Of a DNA stretch of 13,793 nt, positions 7,295-13,792 are shown one piece after another (the stretch's first letter is position 1; each line of letters starts with the position of its first letter). The translations under genes and the position numbers were made by a program. Under the pieces are notes generated by a model. It saw only the letters and a list, made by a program, of their open reading frames with translations. It ran no database searches and had not been told where the DNA came from. This stretch comes from CAZRGV01 sp964599655 (GTDB taxonomy: Bacteria > Planctomycetota > Planctomycetia > Isosphaerales > Isosphaeraceae), in contig CAZRGV010000147.1 of the NCBI GenBank assembly GCA_964599655.1, forward strand, positions 1-13,793. Direction: 5' to 3'.

Positions 7295-8293
7295 ATGAGA
7301 TCTCCAGTTAGGTTGCGGCGTGGCTTCACGCTCATCGAGTTGCTGGTCGTCATCGCCATCATCGGTGTGCTTATCGCGCTGTTATTGCCGGCCGTGCAAT
7401 CGGCCCGAGAGGCGGCCCGACGCGCCCAGTGCACGAATAACCTGAAGCAGGTCGGTATCGCGTTGCAGAGCTACCACGACCAGCAGGGCTCGTTCCCGAT
7501 CGGCGTGCAGTACTATGGATCATGGGATACGAGCTGCGCGTTTCAGGCGAGCGGTCATAGCCTGTTCACGTTGATCCTTAATCAGATGGAAGGGAACACG
7601 GTTTATAACGCCATCAACTTCAACTTCGCCGCGGGCGGCGGAGCCCAGTATGGCGTGACCCCCGGCCGGGTCAATTCGACGGCCCTGCTGACGCGGGTGA
7701 ACTCTTACATCTGCCCGTCGGAGGCGTCGGAGCAGATCCCGTACCAGATCCCGGCGCAGAGCAACAACCCTTATAGCTGGAGCTCCTACGCCGGCATGGC
7801 GGGTACCTACGACATCATCCGTTGGTGGTACGGCTGCCCGAACGAGATCGAGCCGACCGGCATGTTCGGCAAGAACTTCTCCTACAAGATCTCGGACAAC
7901 ACCGACGGCACGAGCAACACGATTTACGTCGGCGAGACCTCGCGTTTCAAGGGGGACAAGGACAACGTCTTCAACACCTGGACGCGGGCCCTCTGGTTCG
8001 GCTCGGCCGTCGCGGGGACCAGCCGGGTTCAGGGCTTCGCGCTCAGCCTGCCGAAGATCAACGCCAACCTGGCCATCCCGGACATCCCCTCGAACAACCC
8101 GTTCACCGACTACCAGAACCCGATCTATCGCAACAACGGCCAGTTCGGCTTCCGCAGCCAGCACCCCGGCGGCGCCAACTTCCTGTTCGGTGACGGCTCG
8201 GTCCACTTCCTCAAGGAAACGATCAGCCCGATCACCTACCAGGCGCTGAGCACCCGGAACCTTGGCGAGGCGATCAGCGCCAGCTCGTACTGA
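7295..8293 (+). CDS. DUF1559 prepilin-like protein with H-X9-DG C-terminal motif
   Basis: This is a 332-residue protein. The ATG at 7295 has GGAG (7280-7283) 11 bases upstream. The N-terminus is a classic type IV prepilin/pseudopilin leader: basic MRSPVRLRRG, then FTLIELLVVIAIIGVLIALL, with cleavage expected between G10 and F11 and the conserved Glu at mature position 5 (E15). The helix continues as LLPAVQSAREAARRAQC, then NNLKQVGIALQSYHD, the hallmark of DUF1559. The C-terminus has the H-X9-DG signature (HPGGANFLFGDG). The family is hugely expanded in planctomycetes, often dozens per genome, and is thought to be processed and exported by a type II secretion/pilus-like route; the exact role is unknown. 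A short lipoprotein gene follows after 68 bases, a typical pairing. It sits between two heme genes but has its own promoter and terminator candidates, so a heme role is not implied. Confidence 0.95.
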   Translation: MRSPVRLRRGFTLIELLVVIAIIGVLIALLLPAVQSAREAARRAQCTNNLKQVGIALQSYHDQQGSFPIGVQYYGSWDTSCAFQASGHSLFTLILNQMEGNTVYNAINFNFAAGGGAQYGVTPGRVNSTALLTRVNSYICPSEASEQIPYQIPAQSNNPYSWSSYAGMAGTYDIIRWWYGCPNEIEPTGMFGKNFSYKISDNTDGTSNTIYVGETSRFKGDKDNVFNTWTRALWFGSAVAGTSRVQGFALSLPKINANLAIPDIPSNNPFTDYQNPIYRNNGQFGFRSQHPGGANFLFGDGSVHFLKETISPITYQALSTRNLGEAISASSY

Positions 8294-8361
8294 GCCCGAC
8301 CCGAACGCGCCGGTCATCGCGGCGCCGATCGTTCGAGGACTTCTTGTCGAGGAGAGTTTGC

Positions 8362-8583
8362 ATGCGAGTTCGAGCCCTGCGTTACGCGTTCCTGGGTCTT
8401 TTCTTCCTGGCCGGCTGCGACGCCAACCCCGGCGGTCCCTCCGTGCCCGAAGGACCGACGAAACCGGAAGGGGACGTGAACGCCGTGGCCGGTGAAGGGG
8501 GCGCGAGTGGCATTTCGGCTCCCCGCGGGGGGCTGGGCAAGAGCAAGGCCAAGTCGTCCCTCACGCCGGCCACCGCCGACTGA
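8362..8583 (+). CDS. Small lipoprotein (73 aa) downstream of the DUF1559 gene
   Basis: The ATG at 8362 is preceded by AGGAG (8350-8354) at 7 bases, so it is preferred over the in-frame TTG at 8344. The protein starts MRVRALRYAFLGLFFLAGC: a basic n-region, a hydrophobic core and a lipobox L16-A17-G18-C19, predicting signal peptidase II cleavage and lipidation of C19. The mature part is about 55 residues, rich in Gly, Pro, Ser and Lys, with no recognisable domain and probably disordered. Residue +2 after the Cys is Asp (D20), which in E. coli favours inner-membrane retention; whether this rule holds in planctomycetes is unknown. Small lipoproteins right after DUF1559 genes are a recurring planctomycete arrangement. 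Function is unknown. Confidence 0.8.
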   Translation: MRVRALRYAFLGLFFLAGCDANPGGPSVPEGPTKPEGDVNAVAGEGGASGISAPRGGLGKSKAKSSLTPATAD

Positions 8584-8597
8584 CCGACGCGTTCCAG

Positions 8598-8617
8598 CGG
8601 CCCGGCCTCGCGGGCCG
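8598..8617 (+). terminator. GC-rich stem-loop just after the lipoprotein gene
   Basis: CGGCCCG (8598-8604) and CGGGCCG (8611-8617) are perfect 7-base arms around a 6-base loop, 14 bases after the lipoprotein stop. What follows (GTGATTCGTTCG) is only modestly T-rich. It may act with the stronger stem at 8652. Confidence 0.4.
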
Positions 8618-8651
8618 GTGATTCGTTCGATCGGCACCGAAGCCACTCCGG

Positions 8652-8687
8652 ACCGCGAGGTCCCGTCGGAGGACGGGACCCCGCGGT
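8652..8687 (+). terminator. Strong stem-loop terminator of the DUF1559/lipoprotein unit
   Basis: A 16-base arm (8652-8667, ACCGCGAGGTCCCGTC) pairs with 8672-8687 (GACGGGACCCCGCGGT) with a single A/C mismatch, around a GGAG tetraloop. It is followed by GTTTCGTTCCC. This is the most stable hairpin noticed by eye in the window. It lies between the lipoprotein gene and the promoter candidate of the next gene, as expected for an intrinsic terminator. Confidence 0.65.
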
Positions 8688-8755
8688 GTTTCGTTCCCTT
8701 GCTCGGCACGTGTTCCGACGGGCCGGCGACGGGCCAGGGGACGCCCGTTGCCTGG

Positions 8756-8784
8756 TTTCCTCCGGCGCGTGGTTGCGTTATCAT
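8756..8784 (+). promoter_or_regulatory. Promoter candidate for the hemY-type oxidase (TTTCCT-N17-TATCAT)
   Basis: TTTCCT (8756-8761) and TATCAT (8779-8784) are spaced by 17 bases, downstream of the strong terminator and about 90 bases before the ATG at 8875. The -10 continues as TATCATGT, as in the box before hemDE, so the two heme genes might share promoter features. Confidence 0.4.
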
Positions 8785-8874
8785 GTACGTTTTGGGGCCA
8801 GGCCGTTCGGATTCGGGACGAACGGCCCTGTCCGCTCGGCACCGTCGGCGCATCTCCGGAAGGCGACCTCATTG

Positions 8875-10341
8875 ATGGACCGACCGCCAGGCAAGGATCG
8901 GGTCGTGGTGATCGGCGGCGGGCTGACCGGCCTGACCGCTGCGCACCGGTTGGTCACTCGCGCCCCGTCGCTCCCGGGGCGGCGCCCGCTCGAGGTCGTT
9001 CTCTTCGAGGCCAAGAGCCGGCTCGGCGGAGCCATCTGGACCGACCACCGCGACGGCTTCACCCTCGAAGGCGGGGCCGACTCGTTCATCACCAACAAGC
9101 CCTGGGGCGTCGAGCTCTGTCGTGAGCTGGGACTGGCCGATCGGCTGATCGGCACCGACCCGCAACACCGCCGCTCGTTCGTCGTCCACGGAGGGCGCCT
9201 TTTGCCCGTGCCCGAGGGGTTTGTGATGATGGCCCCGTCGCGGGTCCTGCCGGTCCTGATGAGCCCGATTCTCTCCTGGCGAGGCAAGCTGCGGCTGCTG
9301 ATGGAACTGGCCGTGCCCCGACGGGTCGACGACTCCGACGAGAGTCTCGCGTCGTTCGTCCGCCGCCGCCTCGGACGCGAAGCGCTCGACCGCCTGGTCC
9401 AACCCCTCGTCGGCGGCATCTACACGGCCGACCCCAACGAGCTGAGCCTGAAGGCGACCCTGCCGCAGTTCCCGGCCCTCGAGCGCGATTACGGTAGCCT
9501 CCTCTGGGGGGCCTTGCGGCAAAGCCGGCAAAATCGCGTGGCGGAGCGAAACGTCTCCGGGGCCCGTTACGGCCTGTTCGTCACCCTCGACGACGGCATG
9601 GAAACCCTGCCCCGCACGCTGGCCGCCGCCCTGCCCGAGGGGACCATCCAGGCCGAAACGCCAGTCCGACGGGTCCTCCGGCCCGATCCGAAGGGACTCT
9701 GGAAGGTCGAATTGCTCGATGGCTCGGTCATCGAGGCGGCCGCCGTCCTGGTCACGTCCGAGGCGCACGCCGCGGCCCGATTGCTCGACACCCTCGACCC
9801 CGACCTCGCGCTGCACCTGCGGTCGATCCCTTACGCCTCCTCGGTCGTGGCCAACGTCGCCTATCGGAGAGACGCGGTCGCCCACCCGCTCGACGGCTTC
9901 GGCGCGGTCGTGCCGATCATCGAGAACCGTTCGATCCTGGCCATCTCGTTCACCAGCGTGAAGTTCCCCCACCGGGCTCCGGCCGGGACGGTCCTCCTCC
10001 GCGTGTTTGTCGGAGGCGCGACCCAGCCCGACCTGTTCGAACTCGACGACGCGGCCATCGAGGCGATCGTCCGTCGCGAGCTCGGCGAGCTGCTCGGGGC
10101 CCAGGGAGATCCGCTCCTGCTCGAAATCGGCCGGCACCCCCGAGGCATGCCGCAGTACACTCTCGGCCACCTCGACCGCGTGGCCGCGATCCGGTCGCGA
10201 CTGGCTCTGCACCCCGGCCTTCTCCTGGCCGGCAACGCCTACGAAGGCGTCGGCATCCCCGACTGCATCCGCTCCGCCCGCTCGGCGGCCGACGACCTGC
10301 TCAAAGACCTGGCCGAAGCCTCGAAAACGGCCGCCGCCTGA
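8875..10341 (+). CDS. hemG: HemY-type protoporphyrinogen/coproporphyrinogen oxidase
   Basis: This is a 488-residue FAD enzyme, a normal length for the family. ATG 8875 is chosen: GGAAGG (8858-8863) lies 11 bases upstream and the FAD motif begins at residue 10. The longer open frame upstream runs through the terminator and promoter region. Visible features are the dinucleotide-binding motif VVVIGGGLTGLTAAHRL (G14-x-G16-x-x-G19), the ribose-binding Glu at E45 (LFEAKSRLGGAIWT), LEGGADSFITNKP, PLVGGIYTADP in the middle, and the C-terminal FAD motif AGNAYEGVGIPDCI. It oxidises protoporphyrinogen IX to protoporphyrin IX (EC 1.3.3.4), or coproporphyrinogen III to coproporphyrin III (EC 1.3.3.15) if the cell uses the coproporphyrin route; sequence alone does not decide. 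This is the oxygen-dependent HemY family, unrelated to E. coli flavodoxin-type HemG. The hemDE fusion lies upstream. Confidence 0.93.
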   Translation: MDRPPGKDRVVVIGGGLTGLTAAHRLVTRAPSLPGRRPLEVVLFEAKSRLGGAIWTDHRDGFTLEGGADSFITNKPWGVELCRELGLADRLIGTDPQHRRSFVVHGGRLLPVPEGFVMMAPSRVLPVLMSPILSWRGKLRLLMELAVPRRVDDSDESLASFVRRRLGREALDRLVQPLVGGIYTADPNELSLKATLPQFPALERDYGSLLWGALRQSRQNRVAERNVSGARYGLFVTLDDGMETLPRTLAAALPEGTIQAETPVRRVLRPDPKGLWKVELLDGSVIEAAAVLVTSEAHAAARLLDTLDPDLALHLRSIPYASSVVANVAYRRDAVAHPLDGFGAVVPIIENRSILAISFTSVKFPHRAPAGTVLLRVFVGGATQPDLFELDDAAIEAIVRRELGELLGAQGDPLLLEIGRHPRGMPQYTLGHLDRVAAIRSRLALHPGLLLAGNAYEGVGIPDCIRSARSAADDLLKDLAEASKTAAA

Positions 10342-10394
10342 GCCTGGTCGCGCGGCAACCCGCGGTCCCGCTGGCCGAGGGCCGAACCGATCGG

Positions 10395-10400
10395 CATAAT
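10395..10400 (+). promoter_or_regulatory. Possible -10 box (CATAAT) before the exonuclease-WYL gene
   Basis: CATAAT lies 54 bases after the oxidase stop and about 63 bases before the chosen ATG at 10464. The base run 17 positions upstream (TGGCCG) is a poor -35. It is a weak candidate; read-through from the oxidase gene is also possible because no clear terminator lies between them. Confidence 0.25.
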
Positions 10401-10463
10401 GAGTGATGGCGATGGACGATGGGACGAGCGTCGTCTCCTGCGTCGCCGAGGGGGGACTGGCTG

Positions 10464-11300
10464 ATGAGGACCGGAACCGGCGAGCACGCCGGCCCGTTCG
10501 TGGCGTTCGACCTGGAGACGACCGGGCTGTTCGCGCAGACCGATCGGATCGTCGAGGTCGGCGCCGTGCGGTTCGACGCCTCGGGCCGCGAGCTTGGCCG
10601 GTTCCAGCGCCTGATCCATCCCGGCCGGCCGATGTCCCCGGCGGCCCAGGCCGTGCACGGGATCTCCGACGCCGATCTCGCCGACGCTCCGCCCGCCGCC
10701 ACGGTTTTGCCCGAGTTCCTCGAATGGCTCGGCGAGCCGGGGGCCTCAACCCTGTTGGCCCATCACGCCTACTTCGACGCCGGTTTCCTCGGCCGAGAGC
10801 TGAGCCGGGCGGGCCTGCCCCTGCCCGGCCACGAGATCGTCGATACCCTCTCACTCGCCCGAACGCTTTGGCCCGATTCGCCCGACCACCGGCTCGACAC
10901 CCTCTCCCGTCGCCTCGGCCTCGACACCGCGGGGGCCCATCGCGCCCTCGCCGATAGCCTTCGCGTCAAGGAACTGTGGCTGGCCTTGAACCGCCACACG
11001 ACGGTGCTGCCTCCGCTGGCCTGCTACCGGTTCTTCGACCCCGCCGCGGCCGAACCCGCGCCGAGCGGCTGGGAGTCCCTCGCCGAGGCGATCGCCCAGA
11101 AGCGGCGCGTTCGCATCGCGTACACCGGCGGCACACGGGGTGACACCCCCCGAGACATCACGCCCCGACGCTTCCTCCACAAGGGAGGCGTGGCCTACGT
11201 CGTCGCGTTCTGCCATGCCGACGCCTTCGAGAAAGCCTTCCGCCTTGACCGCGTCCGGCATTACGAAATCCTCGGCGCCGCGCCGAGCGATTCGTCGTGA
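10464..11300 (+). CDS. DEDDh 3'-5' exonuclease (DnaQ-like) fused to a WYL-like domain
   Basis: This is a 278-residue protein. ATG 10464 is chosen because AGGGGGGA (10449-10456) lies 7 bases upstream; the in-frame ATG at 10419 would add 15 residues. Residues about 10-175 form a DnaQ/epsilon-type exonuclease: ExoI with D16 and E18 (FDLETTG), ExoII with D105 (AHHAYFDAGFL) and ExoIII with H159 and D164 (HRALAD). All four acidic residues and the catalytic His are present, so the nuclease should be active on DNA or RNA 3' ends. After a Pro/Ala-rich linker (about 190-202), residues 203-270 look like a WYL domain: an N-terminal helix (LAEAIAQKRRVRIAY), then a beta-rich part (ITPRRFLHKGGVAYVVAFCH) ending in FRLDRVRHYEIL. 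WYL domains usually bind ligands or nucleic acid and regulate stress or defence proteins, so this one may gate the nuclease; that is inference. No partner helicase or polymerase lies nearby. Confidence 0.88.
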   Translation: MRTGTGEHAGPFVAFDLETTGLFAQTDRIVEVGAVRFDASGRELGRFQRLIHPGRPMSPAAQAVHGISDADLADAPPAATVLPEFLEWLGEPGASTLLAHHAYFDAGFLGRELSRAGLPLPGHEIVDTLSLARTLWPDSPDHRLDTLSRRLGLDTAGAHRALADSLRVKELWLALNRHTTVLPPLACYRFFDPAAAEPAPSGWESLAEAIAQKRRVRIAYTGGTRGDTPRDITPRRFLHKGGVAYVVAFCHADAFEKAFRLDRVRHYEILGAAPSDSS

Positions 11301-11321
11301 CAATCGACCGCTCCTTGCGAC

Positions 11322-11350
11322 TTGAACAATCCTTTGGGCGTGGTTAAGGT
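11322..11350 (+). promoter_or_regulatory. Promoter candidate for the DUF6580/mfnB pair (TTGAAC-N17-TAAGGT)
   Basis: TTGAAC (11322-11327) and TAAGGT (11345-11350) are spaced by exactly 17 bases in the 124-base gap after the exonuclease gene, with a 74-base leader to the ATG at 11425. The -35 is good and the -10 poor. Confidence 0.35.
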
Positions 11351-11424
11351 AAGGACCCAAGGAACGATGGTCTCAGGCCGAGCTTTCGGTCGGGAACAAG
11401 CCGCCTGACGTATCGAGGTTCGCA

Positions 11425-11985
11425 ATGACGTCTGCCGTCGCCGTGATCCTAATCGTGCTGGGAACCGTCTCCCGGCTCATCCCGCACCCGCCGAACTTCG
11501 TCGCCCTGGGGGCGATCGCCCTCTACGCCGGCGCGCGGTTGCCGAGACGCTGGGCGTTCCTCGTCCCTCTGGCCGCCATGGCCCTCTCCGACGCCCTGAT
11601 CGACCGCGGGACCGGCTTCCCGTTCTTCTCGATCACAAGGATGACCAGCTACGGCACGTTCGCCTTGATCGTCGGCCTGAGCAGCCTGCTGCGTTCCCGA
11701 ACTAGTCTCTCCGCCCGGTTCGCGATGTCGGTCGGGGCCTCGACCCTTTTCTACCTCACGACCAACTTCGCGGTCTGGGTCGCGCCTTACGCGATCGGCT
11801 CGTTCGAGGCGATGTACCCCGCCACCCCAGCGGGCCTGCTGGCCTGCTACATCGCCGCCTTGCCGTTCTACGGCAACTCGCTGATGGCCGACCTGCTCGG
11901 AACGGGCGCACTCTTCAGTCTGGATGCCCTGGCCCTGCGGCTGGCGTCTCGGCGGAAGGCGAGCCTTCCAGCCGGAGTCGAGTGA
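11425..11985 (+). CDS. DUF6580-like integral membrane protein
   Basis: This is a 186-residue protein. The ATG at 11425 has GAGG (11415-11418) about 6 bases upstream. It opens with a hydrophobic segment and SRLIPHPPNFVALGAIALYAG, followed by a second and third membrane segment (WAFLVPLAAMALSDALI). The pattern 'R-x-x-PHPPNF-x-x-x-GA-x-AL' with 'LVPL-x-x-M-x-x-SD' is what I recognise as the DUF6580 family. Further segments near residues 75-92, 100-125 and 132-170 give about five or six passes. A conserved Tyr/Asn region (LTTNFAVWVAPYA) lies in the middle. The function is not known; an S-component-like or small-molecule transport role is speculation from size and topology. The next gene, mfnB-like, starts 49 bases after the stop on the same strand with no terminator seen, so the two may be co-transcribed. 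Confidence 0.8.
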   Translation: MTSAVAVILIVLGTVSRLIPHPPNFVALGAIALYAGARLPRRWAFLVPLAAMALSDALIDRGTGFPFFSITRMTSYGTFALIVGLSSLLRSRTSLSARFAMSVGASTLFYLTTNFAVWVAPYAIGSFEAMYPATPAGLLACYIAALPFYGNSLMADLLGTGALFSLDALALRLASRRKASLPAGVE

Positions 11986-12034
11986 TCGGACCTTCCTCGG
12001 CCGATCGAACAGCCCGGCGAACCGGAGAACGGCC

Positions 12035-12788
12035 ATGGCGGGCCTGCTGGTGAGTGTCCGGTCGGCCGTTGAGGCCCTGGCCGCCGTCGCCGGAGGCGCG
12101 ACGGTCATCGACGTCAAGGAGCCCGACCGGGGACCGCTCGGCCGGGCCGACATCGCCGCCTGGCGGGCCGTTCGCAAGGCGGTTCCATCCTCACAACCGG
12201 TCAGCGTTGCCCTCGGTGAGCTGGCCGAATGGGACCATGGCGATCCTCCCGATCCGGATGCCTTCGAAGGCATCGCCTACCGCAAGCTCGGCCTGGCCGG
12301 TCTCGGCCAACGGCCCGACTGGCCCGCCGCGTGGGCCCGGTTGCGAGCCGATTGGGGCGATGGCCCCGCCTGGGTGGCCGTGATCTACGCCGATTGGACC
12401 CGCGCGGAAGCCCCACATCCCGACGCGATCCTCCGCGAAGCCGTCGACGCCGGCGCCTCGGGCCTGCTAATCGACACTTGGGACAAGACCGAGCCGAGCC
12501 CCTTGAACCCGAGCGCCGAGTGGAGCGACCGGGTCGCTCGGGCTCGCGAATCGGGCCTGTTTGTCGTGCTGGCCGGTGGACTGAACCTCAAAGACATGGC
12601 CCGGCTGGCACCGCTCGAACCCGACCTGTTCGCCGTTCGCGGAGCCGCCTNNNNNNNNNNNNNNNCGGGCCGCCATCGACCCGGCGCGCGTGGCCCGATT
12701 GGTCCAGGAGGCGAGCCGCTTCGGTCTCCGTCAGGCCACAGCCAGCGCGTCGGCGGGTTCGGCGGGTTCCCTCGCCGGCCCGGCGTGA
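12035..12788 (+). CDS. mfnB: (5-formylfuran-3-yl)methyl phosphate synthase (MfnB-like), broken by an N gap
   Basis: The ATG at 12035 follows GGAGAA (12024-12029). Translation to the gap gives 205 residues typical of MfnB/DUF556 TIM barrels: LLVSVRSAVEALAAVAGGAT, then IDVKEPDRGPLGRADI (D26 and the Schiff-base Lys K28), YRKLGLAG, LIDTWDKTEPSPLN (the second Asp/Lys pair) and LFVVLAGGLNL. These match the catalytic Asp/Lys set known for the M. jannaschii enzyme. It makes the furan precursor of methanofuran (methylofuran in bacteria) from two glyceraldehyde-3-phosphate molecules, for H4MPT-linked C1 transfer. After 15 Ns the frame resumes one base out of phase (from 12666, AAIDPARVARLVQEASRFGL) and stops at 12786-12788. 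So either the gap is mis-sized, or there is a real frameshift. The last 58 bases overlap the convergent minus-strand gene, and the tail after about FGLRQ is longer than usual. Confidence 0.85.
12651..12665. other. Assembly gap (15 N) inside mfnB
   Basis: Fifteen Ns interrupt the mfnB frame. Codons left of the gap are in the frame of 12035, while the family-like C-terminus is in the frame of 12666, so the stated gap length does not preserve the frame. A true length of 14 or 17 bases (2 modulo 3) would restore it. Confidence 0.9.
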
Positions 12789-13792
12789 ATCTCCCGCTCG
12801 ATCCTCCGGCGGGCGACCGTCACCAGGTTGTTGAACAGGAAGGCGAAGCCGATCGCCGGTGTGAGGACCGCGAGCTGCGCCACCTGCAAGAAGTCCGGCG
12901 GCGAGACCGCGCCGGACGCCATCGCGAGCCCCGTGATCGGGCTCAACGAGAACAGGAAGTTCGTCACCTCCGGGCGGAGACTGGCCGCCAGGCCGATCAC
13001 CCCGGCCAGCATCGGCACGATCCAGACCAGGAACAGGAACAGGCCCAGGTACGACGACGCCCGTCTCGGAAAGGCAAGCTGGAAGTACTGGTGCGCCAGG
13101 CCGAAATAGCCCAGCACGAGCACCCCGACCGCGATCGACAGCAAATAGGTGCCGCTGCCGGGACCGCCCAGCGCGGGCCGGCCCTCGATGGCGTTCCAGG
13201 CGATCGTCGAGCCGGCGAGCACGATCAGGCAAAGCGCCGCCAGGCTGATCCGGTTCAAGGCCAGGTCGTTCCAGAACGAGACGTGCGACCGGCCCGACCG
13301 CTCGGCCCGCCGGAGTCCCTTGGCGTATTCCCCGGCGGTCGGCGTGATGGTGATCGATGTCAAAATGCCCGTCAGCGTCAGCGTGTAGAGCACGCCGAGG
13401 ACCAGGTTGTCGAACCCGCGGACCGACCAGAGCCCGCCCAGAATCAGGATGGTGACGGTCGCCAGGAAGGCCACCGCCTGCGGCTTCGACAGGGCATGGG
13501 CCCGCTCCGACCGCATCTTGCGGGTCGAGGCCAGCAGCGCGAACAGCACCACCGAACCGAGGTAGAGCGTCATGCAGACCAGCCAGGGAAGCTCGACGCC
13601 GAAGAACCACATCGTCGGCGACTCGTCCAGGATCGCCGTCGTTCGCAACAGCGACGCCGAAAGGTTCATGAAAACCATCACCGCGATGACCACCATGCCC
13701 CACGAGCCCCCCTTCGTCTTCTTCGAGGTCAAGGCCCCGAGCAAGGAGACCGCGTGAAACGCCCAGGCCGTCAGGAACGACAGCGCGAGGAT
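12731..13792 (-). CDS. Multi-pass membrane protein, ABC-2 type permease-like, 5'-partial
   Basis: The frame is open to the right edge: residues reading ILALSFLTAWAFHAVSLLGA come before the TTG at 13744, so the start lies beyond the window. The 353 visible residues contain about eight or nine hydrophobic segments, for example GMVVIAVMVFMNLSASLL, LVCMTLYLGSVVLFALL, FLATVTILILGGLWSV, LSIAVGVLVLGYFGL and FLFLVWIVPMLAGVIGL. A basic cytoplasmic tail (VARRRIEREI) and a Pro/Ala-rich end follow. The layout, with a membrane segment followed by a short loop like LTSKKTKGGSWG, resembles planctomycete ABC-2 type permease subunits, but I see no diagnostic motif, so the substrate is unknown. A partner ATPase would be expected upstream, outside the window. 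It converges with mfnB and its last 58 bases overlap that gene's tail. Confidence 0.75.
   Translation of the reverse strand: MLALSFLTAWAFHAVSLLGALTSKKTKGGSWGMVVIAVMVFMNLSASLLRTTAILDESPTMWFFGVELPWLVCMTLYLGSVVLFALLASTRKMRSERAHALSKPQAVAFLATVTILILGGLWSVRGFDNLVLGVLYTLTLTGILTSITITPTAGEYAKGLRRAERSGRSHVSFWNDLALNRISLAALCLIVLAGSTIAWNAIEGRPALGGPGSGTYLLSIAVGVLVLGYFGLAHQYFQLAFPRRASSYLGLFLFLVWIVPMLAGVIGLAASLRPEVTNFLFSLSPITGLAMASGAVSPPDFLQVAQLAVLTPAIGFAFLFNNLVTVARRRIEREIHAGPAREPAEPADALAVA
12751..12768. repeat. Tandem 9-base repeat (CGGCGGGTT x2) in the convergent overlap
   Basis: Two perfect copies of CGGCGGGTT lie side by side in the region where mfnB and the minus-strand permease-like gene overlap. It encodes a Ser-Ala-Gly repeat in the mfnB tail and Pro-Ala-Glu repeats at the permease end, a likely slippage product. 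Confidence 0.55.

Noticed and set aside
8686..8874. Longer N-terminus of the hemY-type oxidase from an upstream start at 8686
   Set aside because: The extra 63 residues lack family resemblance and would begin inside the terminator stem and run through the promoter candidate; the FAD motif follows naturally after the ATG at 8875.
8869..10854. Minus-strand open frame of 661 codons
   Set aside because: It is a shadow of the hemY-type and exonuclease genes, Arg/Gly/Pro-rich with no recognisable motif.
11987..12000. Repeated string CCTTCCTCGG (also at 1071-1080)
   Set aside because: Two short copies in GC-rich DNA, with different positions relative to genes and no shared flanks; chance is enough.
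12588..13703. Alternative minus-strand frame of 371 codons
   Set aside because: It competes with the 12731-13792 frame, which gives clean hydrophobic membrane segments, while this one is Gly/Arg/Asp/His-rich and crosses the N gap.
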